Origin: UBA6168 sp041741095
GTDB lineage: Bacteria > Bacteroidota > Bacteroidia > Chitinophagales > Saprospiraceae
NCBI GenBank assembly: GCA_041741095.1
Contig: JBGSKQ010000013.1
Location: 1 to 64,000, forward strand
Length of the DNA stretch: 64,000 bases
Reading direction: 5' to 3'
The translations under genes were made by a program, and so were the position numbers. Below the pieces are notes generated by a model. The model was given only the letters and a program-made list of their open reading frames with translations. It was not told where the DNA came from and ran no database searches. Shown here piece by piece: positions 16,431 through 26,149 of this stretch (positions are counted from its first letter, which is position 1; the number at the start of each line of letters is the position of its first letter).

Positions 16431-17222
16431 TCAATGGCCTAATTTTTCCGCCACTATAAAAAGATAATCACCCTCGTCATTTTCCCATTCATTTATCAAA
16501 TGTTGCACAAAACCAGATGCGATATCCTCGGCCAAATATTTTAACCCAGCCTCTACTTCCGCCTGGTTGGCCAGGGATGAGAAAGAGGAAATGCCTTGCC
16601 TTACCCGGCTGTCCAAATAGAGCGATGGCATGTGTTTGCCTGCGTACAAAAACAGATCCTCGTGGCCTTCCCGGATGAAGTATTTTTCGAGGGCTGAAAT
16701 GACAAAACCAGACCCGGTCAAATCGCTCCCTACCCTTTCCAACGACGGCATTTGTTGGATGGAATCCTGCATCATTTTGGGTAAATAATGGCCAAGCCAA
16801 TAGCCGCCCATTTGTTGGGGCGTGGAGGTGAAAATAACGAATCTGCCGCCCGTTTTTAGTACCCTGTATATTTCACGAAAGCTATTTTCCAATTCCCGCC
16901 AATGATGGGTGGTAAGTGTGGCTATTGCGCCGTCAAAGCTCTCATTTTCAAAGGGCAGGGCCTCTGCTGCTGCCTGTATCCAATGGATGTTTCCTGCGCT
17001 TGCTTTTGCTTTTGAAAGCATTTCCAACGATGGATCGACGCCGGTAAAATCAAGGCCCATTTGGTGCAGGGCCGAGGTGTAGTTGCCCGTGCCACAGCCA
17101 ATGTCCAGGTACTTCCCTTCCAAGGTGGGTTGCAGAAAACCGTACAATTTGGAAGCGATATACGGATCGGCTTTTCTGGTTTGGTTGTAGTTGATGCCAA
17201 TTTGATCATATTTAGCAGCCAT
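16431..17222 (-). CDS. class I SAM-dependent methyltransferase
   Basis: 263 residues. The Rossmann methyltransferase core shows motif I KYLDIGCGTGNYT (about 35-47), an acidic residue after motif II (DFTGVDPS), and post-I IHWIQAAAEALPF. The family resembles Methyltransf_11, UbiE-like and small-molecule enzymes; the substrate is unknown. Start chosen at the second ATG (MAAKYDQIG) because a -7 box and a terminator overlap the first four codons of the longer frame. Confidence 0.85.
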   Translation of the reverse strand: MAAKYDQIGINYNQTRKADPYIASKLYGFLQPTLEGKYLDIGCGTGNYTSALHQMGLDFTGVDPSLEMLSKAKASAGNIHWIQAAAEALPFENESFDGAIATLTTHHWRELENSFREIYRVLKTGGRFVIFTSTPQQMGGYWLGHYLPKMMQDSIQQMPSLERVGSDLTGSGFVISALEKYFIREGHEDLFLYAGKHMPSLYLDSRVRQGISSFSSLANQAEVEAGLKYLAEDIASGFVQHLINEWENDEGDYLFIVAEKLGH

Positions 17223-17233
17223 CTTTTTTTTCA

Positions 17234-17272
17234 CAAAAATAGAAAAGCAGGAAGAGCAAATGCTCTCCCTGC
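17234..17272 (-). terminator. terminator of the large T9SS cargo gene, abutting a -7 box
   Basis: On the minus strand a 12-bp stem GCAGGGAGAGCA/TGCTCTTCCTGC (17272-17247, one mismatch pair) with a 2-base loop is followed by TTTTCTATTTTT. This is a good rho-independent terminator 32 bases after the stop of the upstream 1413-residue gene. The tail also contains TATTTTTG (17241-17234), a match to TAnnTTTG 12 bases before the methyltransferase start, so terminator and promoter are packed together. Confidence 0.7.
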
Positions 17273-17303
17273 TTTATTGCAATCCTAAAAAACGAATCCG
17301 AAT

Positions 17304-20300
17304 TTATTCTTTCACAAAACGCTGGTGTTGGGTCACGCCCTGGCCTGTCACAAAAACATGATACATGCCTGCACGCAGGTTTTCGATGTAGATGTTAAGG
17401 CTATTGATGCCTTCCACCACGGCTGTTTGCTCACGGCGGAATTCACGGCCCTGGTTGTCAATGATGCGTACCATCACTTTGTCGTCCAAATCGGCATTTA
17501 GTTGCTCCCATTCCAAGTGAACCGTACTGGAAACTGGGTTCGGGAACACTTTCAAAGTGTTGTTGGTAGATGCAACATAAGCATTGATCTGTGGTTGGCC
17601 CCTGTACCAACTTTCTTCCGAATTGCCCGTGAAGTTCATGTCTTCACCGCCAGAGAGGTGTACTGCGGAAGCTCCTGCAAACATGGCACTGTACATCGGT
17701 GTATAATCGCCTGAATTGACTGGCATTCCGAAGGAAAGGATTTGCCCGCCCGCATTGGCACGTTCGGCCACATAAATAATCATGGCGTCCCTGTCGAGGG
17801 CGATGTCCACTGGGTTGCCGAGCATGGTGGAAGCGCCTTCAATGCGTACTTGTTCGTCAAGCGTTACCATACCATCACCGCTCACTGCGTCAAAATTCCA
17901 GATAGTCACGATGGCTCCATCGTTGGGGCTGGCTGCATCGCCGATGTCGGTCAGGAACATCACATCGTCAGTGGCATAATAGGTGATGCCGTGGGTACGT
18001 GTAAGACCTTCAATTTCAACTACTTCCGAAGGCGTGATTGCCCCGGCGGGTTGGTTGAAAAAGTCCATGAAAACCGCAATCCGGTTGGAGTTGTCTTCAA
18101 CGGCGTACAAGGTAGTGGTGTCCAAATGGATGCCCCAAAGGTTGATACCTGGTTCGTATGTTTTCACCAAAGCCAATGTTGCTTTGTCGTAGATGTAAAA
18201 AGCATTGGTGTTGCTGTTGGATGCGTCGGCATCTTGAACGACCACGATGAAATCTTCGCCCACCGCTATTTCACGGCCATTGGTGAAATCGGAAGTCGTA
18301 CTGGCCGATACCGTTGGATCCATGCCCGCAGCCAGGCTGGCTTTCACATCGCTGTACCTGTCAACGACGTTGTCCGTGCGGTTCAACTGGTACAGCACAT
18401 CGGCGTCTTCATCGTAAAAAATACCATCGGCATCGTTGGCCATGCTTGGGAAGGTGGAAGCTTCCAATTGTGCATTGTCCTTTATGCTGAAAAGGCCCAC
18501 GTTAGCCTGGGTATTGGATGAAACAAACAATTGCGAAACGGTATTCAAAGAATCCTGGCTTTCTGTCGGGAAATGGATGGCCGAAACGCCCGCAAAATCG
18601 TCGGCATAAGTCGGTGCATAGTCGCCCGAAGCAGTTGGCACAGTGAAGCCAAGTACCTGGCCGCCGCCGTTGGCACGTTCAGCCACGTAGATCATGTTGC
18701 GGTCGTCGTCAATGGCGATATCAACCGGGTTGCCGAGCATGGACATAGGCCCTTCTACCCGCACTTGGTCGCTGAGTTCGATGAAGCCATTGGCCATCAA
18801 TGTTTCAAAATCTTTGATGATGATAAATGCGCCGTCGTCAGGGTTTCCTGCATCGCCAATATCAGTGAGTATCAGTCGGTCGCCATCGGCAGCGTACGTG
18901 ATGCCGTGGGTGCGGGTGAGACCTTCTATCGTTACAACGTTGGACGCTGTAAGCGGGCCTTCGGGCTGGTTAAAGAAGTTTTCAAAAACAGCCACATTGT
19001 TGCTCATGTCTTCCACGGCATATAATGTACCACCGTTGATAGCGATTCCCCACAGTGGGAAGCCAGGTTCAAAGGTTTTTTTCAGTTCAAAACCTGTGGA
19101 GCTTATTTCATAAAGCATCAATAAATCCATGTTGCCATTGGATGCATCGGCATCCTGCACCACGACCAGTTTGTCGCCGCTGACCGCTATTTCACGGCCA
19201 TTGGTGAAATCTGAACCAGAAGTCTGCGTCATCATTGGATCATTGCCCATGTCAAGGCTCGCATTTACGTCTTCATAAACATTGATGACATTGTCCGTGC
19301 GGTTCAATTGGTACAATATATCGTCCGAAATATCAAAGTAAATACCATCGGCATCGCCAGCCACGGTTGGAAAACTGTCAGCTTCAATGTCGCCATTTCC
19401 GTAAATATCATAAACACCAATAAATGGCTGGGTTCCGGATGAAACAAAGAATTGGCCCACGACATTGAAGGAACTGGTATCTGGTAGAACGGTAACGGTT
19501 ATACTGCCAACGGACAAATCAAAACAGTCGTCGGACAAATCAACAGAACCGAGTGGGTCGCCAATTTGTGCCAATATATTGCCTGTATATGCAAAAATGC
19601 TCACGTTGTAAGTGCCTGGACCAAAGCTGTTGAAATCAAAAGTATCTGCCATCGGGAAATTGACAATATTCCCAAAAGTGTCGGTGATGACATAGGCCAA
19701 TGAAAATCCAAGACCTGTGGTGTCAATATCTGAAATGAAGGTGAGGACATCGGCCAGCGAATCAACCACAATGGTTGTATCAATTGCTCCGCCGTTCAAG
19801 GTCAAATTGCCTGCAAACACACGGTCGCAAAGGTTGAAATTGTCTTCGTTGGAAATATCGAGGGCCGAAGCACCGGCGAACATATCATTGTAATCTGGTG
19901 CGTAATTGCCAGAAGAATCAGGCATGGAGAAGCAAAGCACACGGCCACCGCCGTTGAGCCTTTCCGCTATGTAAATATCCATACTGTCGGAATCAAAAGC
20001 AATATCAACTGGGTTGCCAAGGAAGGTAGAATCGCCCTCTACCCGTATCTGCTCGGTAGAATCCACCAAGCCGTCAGCGCTGGCAGCCATAAAATCATTG
20101 ATGACGACAAAAGCGCCATCGTCTGCACTGCCTGCATTTCCAATATCGGTCATCAACATGATGTCATTGTCTCCATCATAAGTCAAACCGTGCGTACGGG
20201 TGATGCCCTCAATTGCCACAATATTGCTTGGGGTAATGGGCCCTGCCGGCTGCGTGAAGAAGTTTTCATACACCGCCAAATTGCCGGAATTGTCCTGCAC

Positions 20301-21545
20301 AGCATATAGTGTGCTGCCGTTGATGTCAATGCCCCACAGGTTGATATTGGCATCGTATGCTTTCAGGAAAGTAATGGAGTTGGGGGTAATTTGATAAATA
20401 ATAAAACGGTTCTGGTTGTTGTTGGAGGAGTCTGCATCCTGCGCTACCACCAACAGATCTCCGCTCACGGCTATTTCACGCCCATTAGTGAAATCAGAAG
20501 TGGACGTGGCCGTCAGCGTTGGGGGCAGCCCCGACGAAAGGTTGGAAGCGACATTCGTATAAAGATTGATGACATTGCTGGTGCGGTTCAATTGGTACAA
20601 AATATCCTCGCTAGGGTCATAGTAGATACCGTCGGCATCCATGCCCACACTGGCGAAACTGTCCATCGTGATGCTGTCTGTGTAAATATTATAAGCAGCG
20701 ATGAACGCTTGTGTATTGGATGAAACAAACAATTGCGCCTTGAAACTGCCGCCCGTAGTATCCGTCATTTGGTTGATGGTGATAAAATTGGTGGACAGGT
20801 TAAAACACGAATCGCCCAAGGTGCCGGTGATGGAATCGCCCACCATGGCGCTGAGGTTGCCGTTGGAGGCGATGGCATAAATGAAGCTGGTATTGGCCAA
20901 AGTATCATTGATAATCAAGGTATCGCCAGTTACGAAGGAAACGATGTTCCCGCTGGAATCCACCAAAACATACGTGAAGTCGTAGTTGGCCGTATTCGCC
21001 GAGGTAGTGAAAACCAGCGTATCCGGCACATTGTCAATGAGAAAAGTCGTATCGGTGCCGCCGCCAGCAAAGGAAATATTGCCAGCCAGCACATCGTTGC
21101 AAGGATCGGAGGTACAGTTACCGCCGCTGTCCACGTTTTTCTGGATCACGACTGCCGTGAGGGAGATCAGAAAACAGCCTGTTGAAAACGAACCTGTGAA
21201 CACCAGATCGCCCTCCACGAGGTTGATGTCGCCCGTATAGGACATCCCCCAGATGAAGTACTTGTCGGCATCATAAGGGCAGAGGTCAAAGGTCGCTGTT
21301 GGCCCGTCCTGGAATTCGAGGATATCGAAACTGGAATTGGTCAACATGTAAACATAAGAGGCCTGTGCCGTGGAATTCGTGATCACATTGATGGTTTGGT
21401 CATCACTGGTGTCATTGATTTCAAGGTAGCCGAGGCCGGAGTCTGTCGTGACGTGCGATTGGACCACGTCGCATTGTGCTTGTAAAATTTGGGGGGTGAT
21501 CAATAGGCATAAGCCTACCACCCAAGTGTAGATCAACTTGGACAT
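17304..21545 (-). CDS. large repeat-containing secreted protein with T9SS sorting domain
   Basis: 1413 residues with a signal peptide (about 1-23). Three copies of a roughly 300-residue module start near residues 270, 697 and 1004, each with QLFVSS.TQ, DADGIyyD, LYQLNRT.NV, DFTNGREIAV, QDADaSN, RTHGiTY and LGNPVDIA. The pattern suggests a beta-propeller-like fold. A smaller beta module (C...AGN...GG..DTT...) occurs at about 145-265 and again at about 575-690, with a more distant first copy at the N-terminus. The last 85 residues (LKVFPNPVSSTVHLEWEQLN ... GMYHVFVTGQ) are a type A T9SS sorting domain. It is probably exported to the cell surface; function unknown. Confidence 0.85.
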   Translation of the reverse strand: MSKLIYTWVVGLCLLITPQILQAQCDVVQSHVTTDSGLGYLEINDTSDDQTINVITNSTAQASYVYMLTNSSFDILEFQDGPTATFDLCPYDADKYFIWGMSYTGDINLVEGDLVFTGSFSTGCFLISLTAVVIQKNVDSGGNCTSDPCNDVLAGNISFAGGGTDTTFLIDNVPDTLVFTTSANTANYDFTYVLVDSSGNIVSFVTGDTLIINDTLANTSFIYAIASNGNLSAMVGDSITGTLGDSCFNLSTNFITINQMTDTTGGSFKAQLFVSSNTQAFIAAYNIYTDSITMDSFASVGMDADGIYYDPSEDILYQLNRTSNVINLYTNVASNLSSGLPPTLTATSTSDFTNGREIAVSGDLLVVAQDADSSNNNQNRFIIYQITPNSITFLKAYDANINLWGIDINGSTLYAVQDNSGNLAVYENFFTQPAGPITPSNIVAIEGITRTHGLTYDGDNDIMLMTDIGNAGSADDGAFVVINDFMAASADGLVDSTEQIRVEGDSTFLGNPVDIAFDSDSMDIYIAERLNGGGRVLCFSMPDSSGNYAPDYNDMFAGASALDISNEDNFNLCDRVFAGNLTLNGGAIDTTIVVDSLADVLTFISDIDTTGLGFSLAYVITDTFGNIVNFPMADTFDFNSFGPGTYNVSIFAYTGNILAQIGDPLGSVDLSDDCFDLSVGSITVTVLPDTSSFNVVGQFFVSSGTQPFIGVYDIYGNGDIEADSFPTVAGDADGIYFDISDDILYQLNRTDNVINVYEDVNASLDMGNDPMMTQTSGSDFTNGREIAVSGDKLVVVQDADASNGNMDLLMLYEISSTGFELKKTFEPGFPLWGIAINGGTLYAVEDMSNNVAVFENFFNQPEGPLTASNVVTIEGLTRTHGITYAADGDRLILTDIGDAGNPDDGAFIIIKDFETLMANGFIELSDQVRVEGPMSMLGNPVDIAIDDDRNMIYVAERANGGGQVLGFTVPTASGDYAPTYADDFAGVSAIHFPTESQDSLNTVSQLFVSSNTQANVGLFSIKDNAQLEASTFPSMANDADGIFYDEDADVLYQLNRTDNVVDRYSDVKASLAAGMDPTVSASTTSDFTNGREIAVGEDFIVVVQDADASNSNTNAFYIYDKATLALVKTYEPGINLWGIHLDTTTLYAVEDNSNRIAVFMDFFNQPAGAITPSEVVEIEGLTRTHGITYYATDDVMFLTDIGDAASPNDGAIVTIWNFDAVSGDGMVTLDEQVRIEGASTMLGNPVDIALDRDAMIIYVAERANAGGQILSFGMPVNSGDYTPMYSAMFAGASAVHLSGGEDMNFTGNSEESWYRGQPQINAYVASTNNTLKVFPNPVSSTVHLEWEQLNADLDDKVMVRIIDNQGREFRREQTAVVEGINSLNIYIENLRAGMYHVFVTGQGVTQHQRFVKE

Positions 21546-21850
21546 AGTGAAAAATTTTAGTTTTAATTTTAGTTAAGAAAATTATCCCCAACCACTATGA
21601 TGGCAAGGGATTGAGCAGCAGAAGTATTAATTGTCAGGTTATATGCGATGGATAGAAGGTGTATTGCTCCGTTTATTTGTACGAGGAAAGCGCCTAAACG
21701 GATTTTTCTAAACGGGATAAAAATGTTCTGGGATTACGTTTGAAAAGAAATAGTGTGGGATATGTTCACTCACTGTATTAAAATGAGCCAAAATGTCTTT
21801 GCAACTGCGCCTGGATGACAAATATCCGATTCCCTTTCCACGCATTCTTT

Positions 21851-21858
21851 TAGCTTTG
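21851..21858 (+). promoter_or_regulatory. candidate -7 box for the DUF1015 gene
   Basis: TAGCTTTG (TAnnTTTG) lies 36 bases before the ATG at 21895. The rest of the 349-base divergent gap (21546-21894) shows no gene or repeat. Confidence 0.45.
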
Positions 21859-21894
21859 CCCCCCGAAAAATAAAGCACTTAAACTGCCAATGCA

Positions 21895-23133
21895 ATGAGC
21901 ACTTTTGTTCCTTTCAGCGCCTTCCGCCCTACCAGGGACAAGGCAAAAGCCGTGGCCAGCCGCCCTTACGACGTCTTGAACAGGGAGGAGGCCCAACAGG
22001 AAAGCCAGGGCAACCCGCTTTCCTTTTACCACGTCATCAAGCCGGAAATTGACTTTCCCGACCACTTCAATCCATACTCGCCTGAGATTTATCAAAAAGG
22101 CAAGGAGAATTTCTACCGACTGGTGAACGACGGCGTACTCGTCCGGGACAACACGGAACAGTTTTACGTCTATCAGCTCAACATGAATGGGCACGAGCAG
22201 ACTGGCCTGGTTGGCTGCTGCTCCATCGAGGACTACTTCAACAACGTCATCCGCAAGCACGAACTGACCCGGCCCGACAAAGAGGTGGACCGCATCAACC
22301 ACATCCGCACCAGCAAGCTGCACTACGAACCCGTGCTGTTTTCCTACCCGCAGGTGGAGGCTATAGACAAAGAGGTGGAGACGGTGAAGGCACAGCAGCC
22401 AGAGTACGACTTCACCACTGAAGACGGCATCCAGCACAAACTCTGGATTATCGAAGATCCGCAATTGATACGGCGCATCAGCCTACTGTTTGAAAAAGAA
22501 GTCCCCACAATTTACATCGCAGATGGGCACCACCGCACATCTGCCGGGGCTTTGGTGGGCAAGGAGCTTAGCAACGGCCACCTCAATGGCAGCAAGGCCA
22601 GCTATTTCCTGGCTGTCCTTTTCCCTGACAACCAGTTAAAAATTCAAGACTATAACCGGGTGGTGAAAGACCTGAACGGCCACTCAGCAGATAGTTTTTT
22701 AAAAGAAGTTGCCCTACGATTTGATATAGAAAAAAGTGAAGCTGCCTACCGTCCGGAAGCCCTGCACAATTTCGGCCTCTACCTCGACGGACAGTGGTAC
22801 AAGCTGACTGCCAAGCCCGGCACCTACGACAATAGCCCCATTGGTCAACTCGATGTCACCATCCTTACCAAGCAGCTATTGGAGCCCATCCTCAACATCA
22901 TGGATCAGCGCACCGACAAGCGCATAGAATTCGTCGGTGGCATCCGGGGCCTCGGCGAACTGCAAAACCGGGTGGAAAGCGGAGAAATGGCCGTAGCCTT
23001 CTCCATGTACCCCGTTAGTATGCGCCAAATGATCAACATCGCCGATCACGGCCTCATCATGCCGCCCAAGGTGACCTGGTTTGAGCCTAAGCTGCGCAGT
23101 GGGTTGTTCGTTTATAGTTTGGAGGATAATTGA
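21895..23133 (+). CDS. DUF1015 family protein
   Basis: 412 residues, full length for DUF1015 (about 400). Diagnostic segments are SAFRPTRDKAKAVASRPYDV near the N-terminus (about 8-27), FYVYQL, HELTRPDKEVDRINHIRTSK (about 121-140) and IADGHHRTSAGA (about 207-218, a possible active-site loop). The family is widespread and often sits with serine-biosynthesis genes (serC/serA) in Bacteroidota and Firmicutes. Those neighbours are absent here and the biochemical role is unproven. Confidence 0.85.
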   Translation: MSTFVPFSAFRPTRDKAKAVASRPYDVLNREEAQQESQGNPLSFYHVIKPEIDFPDHFNPYSPEIYQKGKENFYRLVNDGVLVRDNTEQFYVYQLNMNGHEQTGLVGCCSIEDYFNNVIRKHELTRPDKEVDRINHIRTSKLHYEPVLFSYPQVEAIDKEVETVKAQQPEYDFTTEDGIQHKLWIIEDPQLIRRISLLFEKEVPTIYIADGHHRTSAGALVGKELSNGHLNGSKASYFLAVLFPDNQLKIQDYNRVVKDLNGHSADSFLKEVALRFDIEKSEAAYRPEALHNFGLYLDGQWYKLTAKPGTYDNSPIGQLDVTILTKQLLEPILNIMDQRTDKRIEFVGGIRGLGELQNRVESGEMAVAFSMYPVSMRQMINIADHGLIMPPKVTWFEPKLRSGLFVYSLEDN

Positions 23134-23266
23134 TAGGCGGCAGTTTCCCGGCCCCAGCGGGCTGGGTTGATTGGTTCGAACCAGCGAGGACCAGTTGATT
23201 TAAGATTTAAGACGTAAGATTTAAGATTGATTTGCAGATTTTAGTGTATTGAGTCATTAGTCCTTG

Positions 23267-23287
23267 CCTGCCTGTCGGCAGACAGGG
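23267..23287. repeat. dispersed 21-base palindrome, copy 2
   Basis: Identical to 7492-7512. It lies in the 442-base gap between the convergent DUF1015 and HAD genes, which otherwise contains only AT-rich sequence with short TTTAAGATTTAAGA direct repeats near 23198-23225 and no recognisable gene. Confidence 0.6.
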
Positions 23288-23575
23288 TGATTTTGTTATT
23301 GACTAATGCATTGACAATCAATTGTATAAACAACTAAAGGATCTATGAAGAAAAGGTTCTCAAAACAAAAGAAGGAGTAATTGCGATTTTTTGCCAAATC
23401 AACTCATTTCCTTGACCCGATGCTCCAAAAATCTGAAATCTTACTTCGTCTATCTGAAATCTGAAATCAAAAAAATCAAAAGCAATCAGCCCTGCCCAGC
23501 GGGGTGTAATTTTCAATTCGCCCCGCTGAAACTTTAAAAATCCAACACGATCCATACAGGTAATCATCACCCATG

Positions 23576-24403
23576 CTACCCCACCAACACTCCATTCTTT
23601 TTGGGCGCAATGGGTTTGGAATCCTTGTCCAATTCCAACCACCTATCCAGGTCAAGTTCGCCCACATTTTCTAAAATCAAATCGGGAGAAAAGGCATAGT
23701 TGCCCAGGTTTTCCAGTTTCGACACGCCGGAAAGGGTCAGCACGGTGCGGTAGCCCATTTGGATGCCGCCGAGGATGTCCGTGTCCATCGTATCTCCGAT
23801 GATGGTGGTGTCAATGGTGTCCAGGCCCAGGCGCTTGCGGGCGACCCGCATCATCACAGGGCTGGGCTTGCCGACGGAAAATGCTTTCAAACCTGTCGCT
23901 TCTTCAATCATGGCCACAACGGCCTTGATGCCCAGGTTGCTCCAGCCCTTCTTTTTCGGGGAAGGGTCGAGGTTGGTAGCCACGAGTTTTGCCCCGTTCA
24001 AAATGGCATCCACGGCGTGGTTGACCATCTCCAGGGTAAAGTTGCGGCCCTCGCCCACCACCACAAAATCGGGGTCTTGCGTCACCATCGAATAACCGTT
24101 TTCATGCAGGCTGGTAATCAAACCGCCCTCGCCCAACACATAGGCCGTGCCGTTGGGCTTTTGGCGGGCCAGGAACCAAGCCGTCGCCATGGCGCTGGTG
24201 AACACATCTGCTTCGTCCACATTGATGTCCAGCCCTGCGAGTTTGTTCACCACATCACGGGGCGTCCGCTGGCTGTTGTTGGTCAGGAAAAGAAAAGGTA
24301 TTTGGCGTTTTTTCAAAGCCGCCACAAAGGTATCGGCACCAGGGATCATTTCGTTTCCATTGTAAATCACGCCGTCCATGTCAATCAAAAATCCTTTTGC
24401 CAT
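23576..24403 (-). CDS. HAD-IIA family phosphatase (NagD-like)
   Basis: 275 residues. HAD motif I is LIDMDGVIY (nucleophile Asp8, Asp10), motif II FLFLTNNSQRTP (about 37-48), motif III lysine in VGKPSP (about 177-182), and motif IV IIGDTMDTDI (about 198-207). The large C2A-type cap between motifs II and III, with GEGGLITSLHENGY, is typical of NagD/p-nitrophenylphosphatase proteins, which dephosphorylate nucleotides or sugar phosphates. The true substrate cannot be assigned. Length is normal. It reads convergently to DUF1015. Confidence 0.9.
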   Translation of the reverse strand: MAKGFLIDMDGVIYNGNEMIPGADTFVAALKKRQIPFLFLTNNSQRTPRDVVNKLAGLDINVDEADVFTSAMATAWFLARQKPNGTAYVLGEGGLITSLHENGYSMVTQDPDFVVVGEGRNFTLEMVNHAVDAILNGAKLVATNLDPSPKKKGWSNLGIKAVVAMIEEATGLKAFSVGKPSPVMMRVARKRLGLDTIDTTIIGDTMDTDILGGIQMGYRTVLTLSGVSKLENLGNYAFSPDLILENVGELDLDRWLELDKDSKPIAPKKNGVLVG

Positions 24404-24605
24404 GAGTTGCTATTTTCGTTCTTTGGCAATTGCTGTGGAACAGGCCCGAAAGCGTGATTCCACCGAAATAGTCAAAGTAACATTTTTTTAAAACAATATT
24501 GTTTTCAATAAATACAGGCCAACATCTGGCCATGCATCTATAAAAACGATGTAAATATTACCACTGTTTCCCTGCCACGGTGTTCGTTTAGGAACGAGCC
24601 GCTTT

Positions 24606-24667
24606 GTTTTGGCCGGAGGCCACCTGCGACGTCATCCGTGATGTTGCAGGTGGCCTCCGGCCAAAAC
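24606..24667. repeat. perfect 22-bp inverted repeat in a divergent intergenic region
   Basis: Arms 24606-24627 and 24646-24667 are exact complements (GTTTTGGCCGGAGGCCACCT... and back) separated by 18 bases. It sits in the 579-base gap between the divergent HAD and dienelactone hydrolase genes. It is GC-rich in an AT-rich surround and could be a cruciform, an operator or a small palindromic mobile element. Nothing else is recognisable in 24404-24982. Confidence 0.75.
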
Positions 24668-24982
24668 AACGTGGGGTAGTATTTTTACAAAACGATAATG
24701 CAAAGTTCTGGGAAAATGGGCGGGGAAACTACGCCTCAATTGGCCGATAATGATACGATATTGACAAAATAGAAGGCAATTTGGTTAATATCTGTTAATA
24801 TCAATCAATTTAAGAATAATGCCCAAGCGACAAGCTAAGATCCCTTCCTGGATGGACGAATTGTCCAAATCGTAACGCTGTGTTCCTTCGTGCCTCAGAT
24901 TCCCTGCGTTAAAAACCTCCACTTTTTCAATGTTTTATTAGTTTTACCCAAGTCACTCACCTCACATTGAAAAATTTCACCA

Positions 24983-25870
24983 ATGAAAAAAATCAACAAA
25001 GCAGACATCAAACAGGAAGTGTTCGACCTCTACGACGACTATGCCCACAACCGGCTCGACCGCCGGGCTTTTATGGAAAAACTTTCGGCCTACGCCGTCG
25101 GAGGGCTGACCGTGCCAGCCTTGCTCGGTTTTGTGATGCCGGACTACAAGGGCACGCTCCAGGTCCAGCCGGACGACCCCAGGCTCAATTCGGAATACGT
25201 GGAATATGATTCCCCCAAAGGCGGCGGCAAGATGAAGGCCCTGCTCTCCCGCCCGAAGGGCAATCAGGGGAAGTTGCCAGGCATCGTGGTGGTACATGAA
25301 AACAGGGGCCTCAACCCGCACATCGAAGACGTGGCCCGCCGGGCAGCCTTCGAAGGCTTTATCTCCATCGGCCCGGATGCCCTGACGCCCCTCGGCGGGT
25401 ATCCCGGCACCGACGATGAGGGCCGTGAAATGCAGTCCAAAAGGGATCGGGAGGAGATGTTGCAGGATTTTATCGCCGCTTTTGAATACCTGAAAACCCA
25501 CCCCGAATGCAATGGCAAAGTAGGCGTCGTCGGCTTCTGCTTCGGCGGCTGGATTTCTAATATGATGGCCGTGCGGGTGCCGGATTTGATGGCCGCCGTC
25601 CCATTTTACGGCGGACAACCCACCGCAGAGGAAGTGCCCGGCATCAAAGCCCCTCTTCTACTCCACTTTGCCGGGCTTGATAAACGGGTCAATGAAGGAT
25701 GGCCTGCCTTCGCCGCCGCCTTGCAGGAAAACGACAAGGAATACAGCGCCCACCTCTATCCAGGCGTCAACCACGGCTTTCACAACGATTCCACACCCCG
25801 ATATGACTATGAGGCTGCTCGACTTGCTTGGCAACGGACGGTGGAGTTTTTTAGAACAAAGCTGAAATAG
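24983..25870 (+). CDS. dienelactone hydrolase family protein, probable Tat substrate
   Basis: 295 residues. An alpha/beta-hydrolase core carries the dienelactone-hydrolase triad: Cys186 in GFCFGG, Asp233 in GLDKRVN and His264 in NHGFHND. The oxyanion region VVVHENRGL (102-110) is also typical. The N-terminus (about 20-50) has DRRAFMEKLSAYAVGGLTVP, an RRxF twin-arginine-like signal in a longer extension than cytosolic family members have, so export through Tat is likely. The family hydrolyses lactones or esters; the natural substrate is unknown. Confidence 0.9.
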   Translation: MKKINKADIKQEVFDLYDDYAHNRLDRRAFMEKLSAYAVGGLTVPALLGFVMPDYKGTLQVQPDDPRLNSEYVEYDSPKGGGKMKALLSRPKGNQGKLPGIVVVHENRGLNPHIEDVARRAAFEGFISIGPDALTPLGGYPGTDDEGREMQSKRDREEMLQDFIAAFEYLKTHPECNGKVGVVGFCFGGWISNMMAVRVPDLMAAVPFYGGQPTAEEVPGIKAPLLLHFAGLDKRVNEGWPAFAAALQENDKEYSAHLYPGVNHGFHNDSTPRYDYEAARLAWQRTVEFFRTKLK

Positions 25871-25943
25871 ATTGGGATAATCGGGAGGGGATGGTTTTTG
25901 CTGCTTTTCTTTTTCAAATTATGAAAACCAGCGTGGTAGGATT

Positions 25944-26034
25944 GGAACACGGATTGGGCGGATTGGGCGGATTTACACGGATTTTTTGCTCTGGATGTCT
26001 GAAATCCATGCAAATCCGCTTAATCCGTGTTCCC
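25944..26034. repeat. ATTGGGCGGATT inverted-repeat element, copy 1
   Basis: Left part GGAACACGGATTGGGCGGAT is mirrored by AAATCCGC..AATCCGTGTTCCC at the right end. Two closely similar copies are at 28563-28673 and 29788-29887. Copy 1 lacks the promoter-bearing segment that adjoins the other two. It lies 73 bases after the hydrolase stop codon. Confidence 0.8.
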
Positions 26035-26149
26035 ATCACGTTAAAAAAGACAGTAGTTCAATTATTGCTCATCTGTGGTAGTGACGGGGCGACTTCGAGT
26101 CACCCCGTCACTTTACGGTAACTCAGTATTGATAGAACAATTGCGTCAA

